Shown here: positions 51,889-61,038 of the stretch, one piece after another
Layout of the letters: every line of letters begins with the position of its first letter
Position numbering within the stretch: the first letter of the stretch is position 1
Origin: Halorussus halophilus
Lineage (GTDB): Archaea > Halobacteriota > Halobacteria > Halobacteriales > Haladaptataceae
Length of the DNA stretch: 64,000 nucleotides
Direction: 5' to 3'
NCBI RefSeq assembly: GCF_008831545.1
Contig: NZ_CP044524.1
Span: 434,001-498,000 of the forward strand
Position numbers and translations under genes: made by a program
The notes under the pieces: generated by a model
Seen by the model: the letters and a program-made list of their open reading frames with translations, nothing else
What the model was told of the DNA's origin: nothing
Databases searched by the model: none

Positions 51889-53490
51889 ATGCTGTACCCT
51901 GTCAGGTTCGGTCGCGTCCTCTTCGCGTTCCTCCCGTTTCTACTCGCCTTCGCGCGTGACCGACATCGGTTCGTCGTCGTCGGGCGTTCACGAGAAGTCA
52001 GCGACGAGCGACGCCGCGAACGCGCCAGCGAACTGCGCGACGTGATGCTCGAACTCGGACCGACGTTCATCAAAATCGGGCAGGTGCTCTCGACGCGACC
52101 CGACCTCGTGCCGAAGATCTACGCCGAGGAGTTTCGCACGCTACAGGACGCCGTGCCGCCCGGCGCGTACGAGGAGGTGGAACCGATACTCTCCGAAGAC
52201 GTGGCAGACGGAGGGCAGGTGAGCGACGTGTACGAGGAGTTCGACACTGAACCGATAGCGGGCGGGTCGCTCGCGCAGGTACACACCGCTCGGTACGGAG
52301 GGAGACGAGTCGCAGTGAAGATTCGGCGGCCGGGAATCGTCGAAGTCGTCGAGACGGACCTACGGGTGATTCGTCGCGTCCTGCCGCTCATCACCGCGTT
52401 CGCGCCGGAGCGCCATCGGTTCTCTCTCCGGAACTTGGCCGACGACTTCGAGCGCGTCATTCGGGAAGAACTCGACTTCGAGCGCGAGGGGCGCATGATG
52501 GACGAGATACGGCAGAACTTCGAAGCCGACGACTCGGTGACGATTCCGCGGTGGTACCCCGAACGCTCCACCGAGCGAGTGCTGACGATGACGTACGTCG
52601 GGAGCACGAAACTCAGCGCAGTCGAGCGGTTACGTGAGCGCGGCTTCGACCCGAAGGAGGTCGCTCACGACGTGGCGAACGCCTACTTCGAGATGGGGAT
52701 GGTACACGGCGTCTTCCACGGGGACCCACACCCCGGCAACATCGGGGTGGACGAACGAGGCCGAATCGTCTTCTACGACTTCGGGATGTCCGGGCGGTTC
52801 ACGCCGGAGATGCGCGAGTCAATCGTCCAGTTCTACCTCGCCGTCGTCTCCCGCGACGTGAACCGAATCATGGACGTGCTGGTCGCGCTCGGGACGCTCG
52901 ACCCGGACGTAGACCGCCAAGCGATGGCCCACGTCCTGCAACTCGTCCTCGAAGACTTGGAAGGCAGTGGCGTCTCGGACTGGCGCGCGATACTCGCCGA
53001 AGTGCTGACGGTACTCCGAGCGTTCCCGTTCCGGATTCCGCCCGACCTCATGCTCGTGATTCGCGTGGCGACTGTTGGAGAGGGCGTCCTCCGGGACCTC
53101 GACCCGGAGTTCGACATCGTCACGACGGCCAGAGAATTTCTGCTCGAACACGGCTACATGCGACAGGGCGTCGGGACGCTGGTCGAAGAGACGCGCCGAG
53201 ACGCCAGAACGTCGTTCCAATCGACCGTTCGACTGCCGTCGAAACTGGAAGACGTTCTCGACTTGCTACTGCGCGGCGACCTCAGCGTCTCCGGCTTGGA
53301 GTTAGAACGACCGCTCGTCGTCGTCGGTCGGACGCTCGCGTACGCACTCATCACCGCGGCGTGGGTAATCGGCTCCTCGATTCTGATTTACGAGAATCCG
53401 GTGTACGGAGCCATCGGATTCACCATCGCGGCGGTGATGACAGTGCTGTTCGTCCAGAGCATTCTGAAGACGAGGCGTACCGCGAGATAA
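51889..53490 (+). CDS. ABC1/UbiB-family atypical kinase
   Basis: A 533-residue protein of the UbiB/AarF group. The KxGQ motif is in FIKIGQVLSTRPDL near 63-76, the glycine-rich GGSLAQVH replaces the usual P-loop near 125, HGDPHPGN near 280-287 and YDFGMSGR complete the active site. Two C-terminal helices (about 480-530) anchor it to the membrane. Such proteins support quinone synthesis or transport through a slow ATPase. It is a single gene inside the iron region, so a link to iron is unlikely. Confidence 0.88.
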   Translation: MLYPVRFGRVLFAFLPFLLAFARDRHRFVVVGRSREVSDERRRERASELRDVMLELGPTFIKIGQVLSTRPDLVPKIYAEEFRTLQDAVPPGAYEEVEPILSEDVADGGQVSDVYEEFDTEPIAGGSLAQVHTARYGGRRVAVKIRRPGIVEVVETDLRVIRRVLPLITAFAPERHRFSLRNLADDFERVIREELDFEREGRMMDEIRQNFEADDSVTIPRWYPERSTERVLTMTYVGSTKLSAVERLRERGFDPKEVAHDVANAYFEMGMVHGVFHGDPHPGNIGVDERGRIVFYDFGMSGRFTPEMRESIVQFYLAVVSRDVNRIMDVLVALGTLDPDVDRQAMAHVLQLVLEDLEGSGVSDWRAILAEVLTVLRAFPFRIPPDLMLVIRVATVGEGVLRDLDPEFDIVTTAREFLLEHGYMRQGVGTLVEETRRDARTSFQSTVRLPSKLEDVLDLLLRGDLSVSGLELERPLVVVGRTLAYALITAAWVIGSSILIYENPVYGAIGFTIAAVMTVLFVQSILKTRRTAR

Positions 53491-53510
53491 CGAACCGGAT
53501 AGAACCCGCG

Positions 53511-54359
53511 CTACTCTTCGAACAACTTCTCTCTCAGCAACTCTCGACTCGCTTCGAGTCGCGCTTCGCGTTCTGCGGCCGAAATCTCGAAGTCGAGGCG
53601 TTCTTCCTTGATTTCAGCTTTGACCCGCTCGATTCGTTCCGCGGAAATCTCTTCGTCGGGAATCGTGCCGTCTATCCAGTCGTCTACGTGACCCTCCCAC
53701 TCGTCGCCGCCGTACTTGTCTACTTCGACGCGCCAATCCCAGAACTGCGCAACTTCGTCCCAGTAGCCTCTCGATTTACGTAGGTCCTCGATGAGCGACT
53801 TGGCGACTCGGCCACCGTGACCAGCGGCGATGCTGACCTGATGAGGGCCGCCCGAGAGCCAGCCAGCGACGTACAGGCCGTCGATTTCCGTCCGGCCGCT
53901 CTCGTCCGCTTCGACGGGATGGTCGCCGCCGTCGTGAAACTCGCCGTCCGCGAGTTCCGCGAGGTAGTCGCCGTCGTATGCCGTGGCCGCGAGGACGAAT
54001 CTGGTCGTCACGTCGCGGCCGTCTTGGGTGCTGACGCGGAATCCGCCGAGGGAGTTGCTATCTTTACTTCCTTCGTCGCTCGCGTTCAGGCGCGCGACTT
54101 CGACGACCATGTCGTCCTCCACGTCGCCGCCCTCGTACCGGACGTGTTCGCGGCCGAGTTCGAGGAACGTCTCGGGGCGAATCCCGAGCAGGCCGAGGTA
54201 GTTCTCGATGCAGTAGCACTGCTCGATGGCAGAGGTACCACGGTCGAAGACGAGCGCGTCGAGACCGTAGCGCGAGAGGAACAGCGCGGCCGAGAGACCG
54301 GACGCTCCGCCGCCGACTATTACCACGTCGCGGTCGAACTCGTTTTTCGTTCCTGCCAT
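53511..54359 (-). CDS. FAD-dependent oxidoreductase in the iron-uptake operon
   Basis: A 282-residue flavoprotein like thioredoxin reductase. It begins with an FAD-binding site, VVIVGGGASGLSAALFL near 10-26, but has no CxxC redox pair; CYCIENYLG near 47-55 replaces it. GLYVAGWLSGGPHQVSIAAGHGGRVAKSLI near 160-190 closes the FAD domain. The C-terminal 80 residues are charged and helical. Its ATG overlaps the permease stop as TGATG, so it is the third gene of the operon. Reduction of ferric siderophore inside the cell is plausible. Confidence 0.78.
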   Translation of the reverse strand: MAGTKNEFDRDVVIVGGGASGLSAALFLSRYGLDALVFDRGTSAIEQCYCIENYLGLLGIRPETFLELGREHVRYEGGDVEDDMVVEVARLNASDEGSKDSNSLGGFRVSTQDGRDVTTRFVLAATAYDGDYLAELADGEFHDGGDHPVEADESGRTEIDGLYVAGWLSGGPHQVSIAAGHGGRVAKSLIEDLRKSRGYWDEVAQFWDWRVEVDKYGGDEWEGHVDDWIDGTIPDEEISAERIERVKAEIKEERLDFEISAAEREARLEASRELLREKLFEE

Positions 54360-55471
54360 CACAGTTCACCGACGGTGCCCTGCTTGCGCATCAGGTACAG
54401 GAAGTACGGCCCGCCGATGATTCCGGTGACAATGCCGACCGGAATCTGGGTCGCAAGAGCGAGTCGCGCGCCAACGTCGGCGAGAACGACCAGCGCCGGA
54501 CCCGCGAACACACAGCCGGTCATCACCCGCCGGTAGTCGCTCCCGACGACTGTCCGCACCATGTGGGGGACGACGAGACCGACGAAGCCGACGAGTCCCG
54601 CGACGGCGACGCTCGCGGCCGCAAGAATTATCGCGACCGCCGAGACGCCAAACCGGACTCGTTCGACCGACATGCCGAGCGACTGGGCAGTTCGCTCCCC
54701 GAGCAGGAGGACGTTCAACTGCCGCGACGTGAGGAGTGCGAACGGGAGGAAGATGGCAGTCCACGGAGCCACCGTCCGGACCTGCTCCCAATCGACCCCT
54801 GTGAGTGACCCCGTGGTCCACGCAATCGCGCTCTGGACCGCGCCGAGGTCGTCGGCGAAGTAGAACACGCCGGTCTGGAGCGAGTTGAACACCGTGCTGA
54901 CGATGACGCCAGCGAGTATCAGACGCACCGGATTAGTCCCGCCCTGCCACGCGATGGCGTAGACGAGCAGGAACGCTGCCGTACCGCCCAGTGCCGCCAG
55001 CAGCGGGAGATAGGAGGTGAGTCCAGTGAACACGATGAGGCCCAACAGGATGGCGAGACCGGCCCCGGAACTCACGCCGAGGACGTACGGACTCGCCAGT
55101 TCGTTGCGCGTGACCGCCTGGAAGATAGCACCCGAGACGGCGAGGTTCATGCCGACGAACATCGCCACGAACACTCGCGGGAGCCGAATCGTCCAGACGA
55201 TGAGCGTCTCGTTGTCCATCTCCGGAGCCTCGCCGCCCGTCAGGAACGCATGCCACGCGTCCAGGTTCAGGAAGATGTCCGGGTCGAACACCGAGTTCCA
55301 CGCAGTCGCGAGGCTCATCGAGTAGGTGCCGAAGCTGACCTGCACTAACCCGGCAAGGACGACGACCGCGACGCTACCCAGGACGACCGACGCCAGCGAC
55401 CCGTCGAGCCATCCGAGTCGGCCGTCGCGCTGTTCGCCCCGCCCGCCAGCAGTCGCGGTTTCGTCCGACAC
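54359..55471 (-). CDS. FecCD-type iron ABC transporter permease
   Basis: A 370-residue permease with about ten helices. Family segments include IRLPRVFVAMFVGMNLAVSGAIFQAVTRNELASPYVLGVSSGAG near 94-137 and GLVGFVGLVVPHMVRTVVGSDYRR near 291-314, the coupling region to the ATPase. It imports iron-siderophore or a related chelate. It starts with GTG 4 bases downstream of the binding-protein stop and ends overlapping the flavoprotein start. Confidence 0.93.
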   Translation of the reverse strand: MSDETATAGGRGEQRDGRLGWLDGSLASVVLGSVAVVVLAGLVQVSFGTYSMSLATAWNSVFDPDIFLNLDAWHAFLTGGEAPEMDNETLIVWTIRLPRVFVAMFVGMNLAVSGAIFQAVTRNELASPYVLGVSSGAGLAILLGLIVFTGLTSYLPLLAALGGTAAFLLVYAIAWQGGTNPVRLILAGVIVSTVFNSLQTGVFYFADDLGAVQSAIAWTTGSLTGVDWEQVRTVAPWTAIFLPFALLTSRQLNVLLLGERTAQSLGMSVERVRFGVSAVAIILAAASVAVAGLVGFVGLVVPHMVRTVVGSDYRRVMTGCVFAGPALVVLADVGARLALATQIPVGIVTGIIGGPYFLYLMRKQGTVGEL

Positions 55472-55475
55472 GGTC

Positions 55476-56684
55476 CTAGAAGTCGCCGTTCACGACGTCT
55501 GCGACTTTCTGGCGGTCGAACAGCTTGCCGGAGTAGGTGTCGGGGAAGAACGCCTTGGCGAACCGCTCGGTCAGGAAGAGGTTGTGAATCGGCCCCTCGT
55601 AGATTGGGCCGCCACGGAACACCTGGCCGTTCTGGACGGCAGTGAGTTGACTCGCCGCGGAGTGGTCCTTCATGTAGCTCAGGATGGTGTTCTCGAACTC
55701 CTTGGCAGTCTTGGTTTCGTGGCCCCGAATCAGGATAGCCTCCGGGTCGATTTCCAGCAGCGTCTCGTAGTCTATCTTGCCGGAGCTAGACGTAGAGCGC
55801 GGTTGCACGTCCGACCCCTCGAAGGCGTCTTGGACGCGCAGGTCGCGGAACTGCTTTTTGTTCGTACCCTTGCCGCTGAGTCGGTACGGCGTGAACTCCC
55901 CGGGTTCGTCCTTGGCTGCGAAGACGAGTGCCGCCTCCGGCCCCTTTTCGGGGAGCTTCGACTGCACGTCGCTAATGAACGAGTCGTGGAGCTTCTTGAA
56001 CGCGTCGTAGCGGGGTTTCTGCTGGAAGACTTCCGCGACCTTCTCGAAAGCCTCGTACATCGAGTAGTACTCGTAATCGTGCCACGAGTCGGTGCGTCGG
56101 AAGATTGTGTTGCCGACGAACGGCGCGACGCGCTCTTCGATTTGGTCGAGGTCGTTCTGTTCCAGTCCGAACGCGCTGTTGTTCGTTAGCCACTTCGGGT
56201 CGATGAGGTGGACGCCACAGTTCAGTTCGAAGAAGATTTCTTTGTCGATGCCGCCGTCGTAGAGCGGTTTCATCGACTCCTTGTCCACGGAGACGCCCGG
56301 CAGTTCGTCGTAGTACTTGGTGTGGAACCGGGGCGGGTACCCGACGGCTTGCAGGCCGTCGGCCTGTCCAAGTGCGACGCCCATGTCCGCGTAGCCAGCC
56401 TCGTAGACGAGCCACTTCTTCGGCACGCTCTCGAACGTGACTTCGCCGACGGGTGCCATGTTCACCGAGTAGGAACCGCTCGCACTCTCGGTAGTCTCTG
56501 AACCCTCCGACTCGGTCGTCCCGTCGCCGCTCGTCGTCCCGGACGCCGCGGTAGTGCCCTCGGTCGTGGTGCCTTCGTCGCTACCATCTCCACCGGTACA
56601 GCCCGCGAGAAGCGCACTGCTGACTGCTGCACTGCCTACGATGAACTGCCGTCGAGTCGAATTACTGTCGGATCCTCTGCTCAT
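55476..56684 (-). CDS. iron-siderophore substrate-binding lipoprotein
   Basis: A 402-residue binding protein. A Tat-type lipobox is at the N-terminus (TRRQFIVGSAAVSSALLAGC, lipid on C29), followed by a Gly/Ser/Thr/Glu-rich tether. The mature part has two lobes of the FecB/BtuF type. The ATG at 56684 is about 25 bases from a CTTATCATG element and directly follows the palindrome at 56687-56704. It is the first gene of an operon with the permease and a flavoprotein. Binding of a ferric chelate is inferred from the operators. Confidence 0.9.
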   Translation of the reverse strand: MSRGSDSNSTRRQFIVGSAAVSSALLAGCTGGDGSDEGTTTEGTTAASGTTSGDGTTESEGSETTESASGSYSVNMAPVGEVTFESVPKKWLVYEAGYADMGVALGQADGLQAVGYPPRFHTKYYDELPGVSVDKESMKPLYDGGIDKEIFFELNCGVHLIDPKWLTNNSAFGLEQNDLDQIEERVAPFVGNTIFRRTDSWHDYEYYSMYEAFEKVAEVFQQKPRYDAFKKLHDSFISDVQSKLPEKGPEAALVFAAKDEPGEFTPYRLSGKGTNKKQFRDLRVQDAFEGSDVQPRSTSSSGKIDYETLLEIDPEAILIRGHETKTAKEFENTILSYMKDHSAASQLTAVQNGQVFRGGPIYEGPIHNLFLTERFAKAFFPDTYSGKLFDRQKVADVVNGDF

Positions 56685-56686
56685 AC

Positions 56687-56704
56687 TTTTAGGCCATCCT
56701 AAAA
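56687..56704. promoter_or_regulatory. DtxR-type iron operator before the binding-protein operon
   Basis: TTTTAGGCCATCCTAAAA is a perfect palindrome with 7-base arms, placed between the ATG (56684) and the minus-strand TATA-like CTTATCATG (56713-56705). Its core TTAGG-N4-CCTAA is identical in arms and spacing to that at 50854-50867. Confidence 0.75.
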
Positions 56705-56723
56705 CATGATAAGGGCTTCGGTA

Positions 56724-56739
56724 TTTTGGCAGACCTAAA
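56724..56739. promoter_or_regulatory. second, degenerate DtxR-type box
   Basis: TTTTGGCAGACCTAAA keeps the TTNGG-N4-CCTAA shape with one mismatched arm base. Its centre is 36 bases upstream of the first palindrome, just beyond the TATA-like element, so a second repressor dimer could bind there. Confidence 0.45.
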
Positions 56740-56880
56740 CCATCGGAGGGAGGCGGGTTCGTACGGATTACCCATCCGGAATCACCCGGGAGCATCAGAC
56801 GGCTAGCAGTCGGTGACCCGTGAATAAATAGTCCTCGTTCTGACGATAGAACTACGCAGTCGGCGACCAAACGCGACCAC

Positions 56881-57093
56881 ATGCCAGAACTGTTCGGCAT
56901 CTACGAGGGAACCGCCGCCACGCAGTACGTCGGGTGTCTCAGTTGCGACGACAGCATCGACTTGAACGAACCCCATCCGATGTACCAGCGCAAGGAAGCC
57001 GACGGAGTCGGCGATTCGGCCACGCAGACCTATCACTTCTGTAGCGATGGCTGTCTCGACGAGTGGGCCGAAAAAGAAGGTTACCGGTCGTAA
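56881..57093 (+). CDS. small cysteine-rich metal-binding protein (70 aa)
   Basis: A 70-residue protein. CLSCDD near 19-24 and HFCSDGC near 52-58 form a likely zinc or iron site, with a conserved DEWAEKEGY end. The layout fits small MYM/treble-clef-type haloarchaeal zinc proteins. It lies beyond the iron operon's operators on the opposite strand and ends one base before the stop of the arylsulfotransferase gene. Function is unknown. Confidence 0.65.
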   Translation: MPELFGIYEGTAATQYVGCLSCDDSIDLNEPHPMYQRKEADGVGDSATQTYHFCSDGCLDEWAEKEGYRS

Positions 57094-58533
57094 TCAGGCG
57101 AGTCGGCTTCTGACGCCGTTCGAGATGCGCTTGCGATTGTAGAACAGTTCGCCGAGACCCCAACCGACGAGGAGGAGTCCCGCGACGACTGCGCCGACGA
57201 AGTCCCACGGACCCATCCAAACCGGTCGGACCCATGGGGCAATCTTCGACCAGCGGTTAGCGAACTGGTCTACTGGTTCGCTGACGGGCGTTCCCGCGAA
57301 CGCCGCGCTCAGCCACTGCGAGAAAGTGAGACGGTCGCCGGTTCCGGGCGTCAGTCCCGCACTGCCCGAGACACTGTACTCACCTTCTGCGTTCTGGTCG
57401 GCGATAGTCGGCCCTTCGTCACCGGCCTCGTCGCCCAGTTGCATCCGCTCCACGTCGTACGGTGCCCACGGAGCGTAGAACTCCCAGACGACCTCGCCCT
57501 GTGGGGTGACTTCGATGACGCGTTGGTTGTTCGAGTCCACGACGAGCGTGTTGCCGTTCGGGAGTCGGTCGGCGTCCCGCGGCCAGTTGAAGTCCTGACT
57601 GGAGCCGAGTTCCCACGTCTCTTTCCACTCGCCGCCGCGCTTCGCGTACTCGACGATGCGGTCGTTCTCGCTGTCGGCCACGACGATGGTCGGCGTCCCG
57701 TTCTCGCTTTCGAGATACTGGGGATTGTGCTGTTCGTGCATCACGTCGTAGTTCTGGTCTTCGCCGAGGCGCATATCGACCGCCTTCGTGGACCGGTTGA
57801 TGACCATCACTTGGTCCATGTTCCGCGGCGAGATGAGGTACTGACCGTCGGCTATCTTGTCCACGTCGTTGACGTGGGTCCAGTCGTCGCCTTTGCCCTG
57901 CTTGTTCTTGCTCTTGTACCGCTTGCCTTGGCTCTTCTTGAAGTCCGTATGCTTCTCGAACTGCCACTCCCAGACGACCTCGTCGTCGCCGCGGTCGTAA
58001 ATGAAGATGCGGTCGCGGTTGACCTCGTCTTCCACGTCGTAGTTACGCATCTCGGCCACTAGCAACTGGTCGCCGTTTATCATGTCGGCGTCGTGCGTGT
58101 CGTGGACTTCGGGGAAGTGTTCGACCCACAGAGTCTCGTTGGCTTGCGGGTCAAACTCGTAGACGCGAGTGCCGTCACGTGACGTCGCCGTGATGAGGAC
58201 GTTACTTCCATTGATTGGGTCCACGTCGTAGAACCACGTCGCACCAACTCGGTCCCCTTCGTGGACCCACTGGACGTCACCGCGGGGACCCACGCCGACG
58301 AGTCGAGCGGGCTTCTTTCCGTTCTTTTGTCCTTTGAACTTGTAGCCTTGAATCGCTATGACCGTCGTTCCGTCTGCAGGTTGTTCGATAGTACCTTTCT
58401 GGAGGTTGGTGTTAGTCGGTTCGTAGGTGAGGGCGGAGACTGCCGAGGGGGCAAGCAGCGACACGACGAGGAGCAACACCACGCCGCGTACCAGCCACGG
58501 TTTCGACAACCGCTCGTTCCACGCGTCAGACAT
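57094..58533 (-). CDS. arylsulfotransferase-family membrane beta-propeller protein
   Basis: A 479-residue protein with an N-terminal helix (LVRGVVLLLVVSLLAPSAVSAL) and a C-terminal helix (FVGAVVAGLLLVGWGLGELFY), enclosing a beta-propeller of the arylsulfotransferase (ASST) type outside the cell. Propeller blades show repeated DADMINGDQLLVAEM-type loops (HDTHDADMI; WTHVNDVDKI; FNWPRDADRL) with His/Asp residues. ASST members transfer sulfate between phenols; related haloarchaeal proteins are of unknown substrate. The ATG at 58533 was chosen. Confidence 0.8.
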   Translation of the reverse strand: MSDAWNERLSKPWLVRGVVLLLVVSLLAPSAVSALTYEPTNTNLQKGTIEQPADGTTVIAIQGYKFKGQKNGKKPARLVGVGPRGDVQWVHEGDRVGATWFYDVDPINGSNVLITATSRDGTRVYEFDPQANETLWVEHFPEVHDTHDADMINGDQLLVAEMRNYDVEDEVNRDRIFIYDRGDDEVVWEWQFEKHTDFKKSQGKRYKSKNKQGKGDDWTHVNDVDKIADGQYLISPRNMDQVMVINRSTKAVDMRLGEDQNYDVMHEQHNPQYLESENGTPTIVVADSENDRIVEYAKRGGEWKETWELGSSQDFNWPRDADRLPNGNTLVVDSNNQRVIEVTPQGEVVWEFYAPWAPYDVERMQLGDEAGDEGPTIADQNAEGEYSVSGSAGLTPGTGDRLTFSQWLSAAFAGTPVSEPVDQFANRWSKIAPWVRPVWMGPWDFVGAVVAGLLLVGWGLGELFYNRKRISNGVRSRLA

Positions 58534-58658
58534 ACAACCGCGTACACCCACGGAGGACATATGGGTTTTGTCCTCTTTCCCCGACGGCGACGGGGCAAAT
58601 TAGTCGAAGCGGGGTCGCTTTTTTAGCTTCTGAGGTCGCTCCACTATTGGGGAGTGGG

Positions 58659-59282
58659 ATGTTCAGAGACAGAACTGATGCAGGACGAAAGCTCGCAGAC
58701 CTACTGACCGAGCGCGGCGTCGAGACAGACATTGTTCTCGCAGTACCGAGAGGCGGCCTTCCGGTCGCTCGCCCCGTCGCCGACGCACTCGACGTACCTC
58801 TCGACGTTATCGTCGCGGCGAAAGTTGGGGCACCACAGAATCCCGAGTTAGCCATCGGGGCCGTAGCGAGCGACGGAAGTTTCTGGGAAAACGACGACAT
58901 CGTCGAGCGCCTCGGCGTGAGCGAGGAGTACGTCGAGCAAGCGCGCGAGCAGAAAGCCGCCCAAGCGCGGGCGAAACTCGAACAGTACCGGGGGACGGAC
59001 GAACCGCCCGACATCGACGGCAAACGCGTCGTCGTCGTAGACGATGGGCTAGCGACAGGGGCGACGACTATCGCGGCACTCCGGCAGGTTCGGAAGTCCG
59101 GCGCGAAACGCGTCGTCCTCGCGGTTCCCGTCGGGTCGCCCGACTCTGTCGAACGATTGCGTGCCGAGGCCGACGAGGTGGTCTGCGTCGAGACGCCGCT
59201 GCAGTTCGCCGCAGTCGGGCAGTTCTATGACTCGTTCGAACAGGTCTCGGACGAACGAGCGAGAGAGTATCTCGACGGCTGA
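58659..59282 (+). CDS. phosphoribosyltransferase-fold protein
   Basis: A 207-residue protein of the PRTase superfamily. The PRPP-binding signature VVVVDDGLATGATTIAAL is near 130-147. The N-terminal half shows VLAVPRGGLPVARPVADAL and KVGAPQNPELAIGAVA near 52-67, an arrangement seen in bacterial and archaeal phosphoribosyltransferases with unclear substrates. It may salvage a purine or act as a regulator. The ATG at 58659 was chosen over one four codons earlier. Convergent with nothing; TFB follows after 376 bases. Confidence 0.85.
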   Translation: MFRDRTDAGRKLADLLTERGVETDIVLAVPRGGLPVARPVADALDVPLDVIVAAKVGAPQNPELAIGAVASDGSFWENDDIVERLGVSEEYVEQAREQKAAQARAKLEQYRGTDEPPDIDGKRVVVVDDGLATGATTIAALRQVRKSGAKRVVLAVPVGSPDSVERLRAEADEVVCVETPLQFAAVGQFYDSFEQVSDERAREYLDG

Positions 59283-59658
59283 ACGGTTACCAAGCGACCG
59301 CCCCACTATATTTTTGTATGGTGGAAATATCCTATAATTGGTTCTAAGCGAGAAAGAGTCTATTGACTCGGTACCGAGTTTCGGTTTCGACCGACGTTTA
59401 TATTGTTTCAGGCATGCAAGATTGCTTCGAACACTGTGCGAACAGTTAACGTACGCTGAGGTGCAGTATCGGGCATTCACTACCAATCTTTTGGCTAGAA
59501 TCGAGAGAGGTCGTCCACCATTCTGAATGCACAACTAGCACACTACAGCGAAACATTTAAGTACTTGTCGCCCTAACTGGTGGTTAGGAAGCGAGACTGC
59601 CGGAGATTCTTCAGGATTTCTCCCCCTCCCGGTGGTCTCGACCAAAGAAGTGATACCC
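59283..59658. other. 376-base region upstream of the TFB gene
   Basis: It is AT-rich. It holds a strong archaeal promoter, TTTAAGTA at 59556-59563 preceded by a purine-rich BRE-like CGAAACA. The start should be near 59588, leaving a leader of about 70 bases to the ATG at 59659. No other feature was found in the part before 59540. Confidence 0.5.
59556..59563 (+). promoter_or_regulatory. TATA box and BRE of the TFB gene
   Basis: TTTAAGTA with an adjacent BRE-like CGAAACA upstream is a close match to the haloarchaeal consensus. It predicts transcription from about 59588, so the TFB mRNA has a leader of about 70 bases, longer than for most genes here. Confidence 0.6.
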
Positions 59659-60642
59659 ATGACCAGTACCCGCATCCAGAGCTACAGCGAACAGGACGTA
59701 AGCGAAGACGAACAGACAACGACCAAAGAGACCGAAGACGAGCAGGTCTGCCCCGAGTGTGGCGGCCGACTCACCGCAGACGACGAACACGGCGAGACCG
59801 TGTGTAGCGACTGTGGGCTCGTCGTCGAAGAGGACAACGTAGACCGAGGACCGGAATGGCGCGCCTTCGACTCCAGCGAGAAAGACGAGAAGTCCCGTGT
59901 CGGAGCCCCGACCACGAAGATGATGCACGACAAGGGCCTCTCGACGAACATTGGCTGGCAGAACAAGGACGCCTACGGCAACTCGCTCGACTCGCGCCAG
60001 CGCGAGAAGATGCAGCGACTCCGCACGTGGAACGAGCGGTTCCGCACGCGAGACAGCAAGGAGCGCAACCTCAAACAGGCGCTCGGCGAAATCGACCGGA
60101 TGGCGTCCGCGCTCGGCCTCCCCGAGGACGTACGCGAGACGGCGTCGGTCATCTACCGCCGCGCACTCGACGAGGACCTCCTGCCGGGCCGTTCCATCGA
60201 GGGCGTCGCCACGGCGTCGCTGTACGCCGCCGCTCGACAGACCGGGACGCCCCGGTCCATCGACGAGGTGGCCACCGTCAGCCGAATCGACGAGATGGAG
60301 TTCAAACGGACCTACCGCTACATCGTCCGCGAACTGAGCCTCGAAATCCAGCCCGCTGACCCCGAAGACTACGTCGCGCGGTTCGCCAGCGAACTCGACA
60401 TCTCCGACGAGTCCGAGCGTCGCGCCCGCGACCTGCTCCGCACCGCCAAGCGCAAGGGCATCCACAGCGGCAAGTCGCCCGTCGGCCTCGCGGCCGCCGC
60501 GGTGTACGCTGGTCCCCTGCTCACCAACGAGAAGGTGACCCAGGCCGAAGTCAGCGACGTGGCGCAGGTGAGCGAAGTCACCATCCGCAACCGCTACCAC
60601 GAACTCCTCGAAGCGGAAGAGGACTCGATGGCGGCCGCCTAA
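59659..60642 (+). CDS. tfb: transcription initiation factor TFB
   Basis: A 327-residue TFIIB homologue. The N-terminal zinc ribbon has C31, C34, C49 and C52, then a B-finger region, WRAFDSSEKDEKSRVGAPTT near 67-86. Two cyclin folds follow (about 130-225 and 230-320), the second including SGKSPVGLAAAAVYAGPLL and the recognition helix SEVTIRNRYHELL. It bridges TBP and RNA polymerase at promoters. Haloarchaea carry several TFB paralogues; which one this is cannot be told here. The ATG at 59659 was chosen over a start nine codons earlier. Confidence 0.95.
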   Translation: MTSTRIQSYSEQDVSEDEQTTTKETEDEQVCPECGGRLTADDEHGETVCSDCGLVVEEDNVDRGPEWRAFDSSEKDEKSRVGAPTTKMMHDKGLSTNIGWQNKDAYGNSLDSRQREKMQRLRTWNERFRTRDSKERNLKQALGEIDRMASALGLPEDVRETASVIYRRALDEDLLPGRSIEGVATASLYAAARQTGTPRSIDEVATVSRIDEMEFKRTYRYIVRELSLEIQPADPEDYVARFASELDISDESERRARDLLRTAKRKGIHSGKSPVGLAAAAVYAGPLLTNEKVTQAEVSDVAQVSEVTIRNRYHELLEAEEDSMAAA

Positions 60643-61038
60643 GCGGATGACGCAGCCGAATTCGGCCGTACACCTATTCTGAGATTTTCAGTGTCGGATA
60701 GATAGCTCCGTAGCGGTAGCTCTGGACAGCGGTAGCGTTGGACGTGGCAATCGCGTCGCAGCGTCGGCGCGATTGTGACAGTGTCCAGTGGGCAGGGTGA
60801 AACTCTCACACTCTGCGATTCTTTCTTCGGTGGCTCGGCCCGACGTTGTCCTCCTAGATCGAACGACTGGTGCGGACTACTCGGCAAACGACTGACTCGG
60901 GGTACTCGGACTACCGGTCTTGAAGAAGACCGAGAGCGTCCGCCGCGAGTTGGGTTCGGTTTCGTACTTGAACGTTTGGCTCTTCGATACGAACAGTCGC
61001 CGATAACTACTTTCTGCAGTCCGTCGTACTCCGTTCGA
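60643..61038. other. 396-base intergenic region with a 16-base tandem duplication
   Basis: Two imperfect 16-base units (AGCGGTAGCTCTGGAC and AGCGGTAGCGTTGGAC) lie at 60712-60743. A 12-base palindrome, GCCGAATTCGGC, is just after the TFB stop. No protein or RNA gene was recognised. The DJ-1 gene's promoter must lie in the right half. Confidence 0.4.

Noticed and set aside
59338-59526. 62-codon plus-strand frame before TFB
   Set aside because: AT-rich, basic and without similarity; it lies in the promoter region of TFB.
60655-60666. GCCGAATTCGGC palindrome after the TFB stop
   Set aside because: No loop or T-rich tract follows, so a terminator cannot be supported, and it may be chance.
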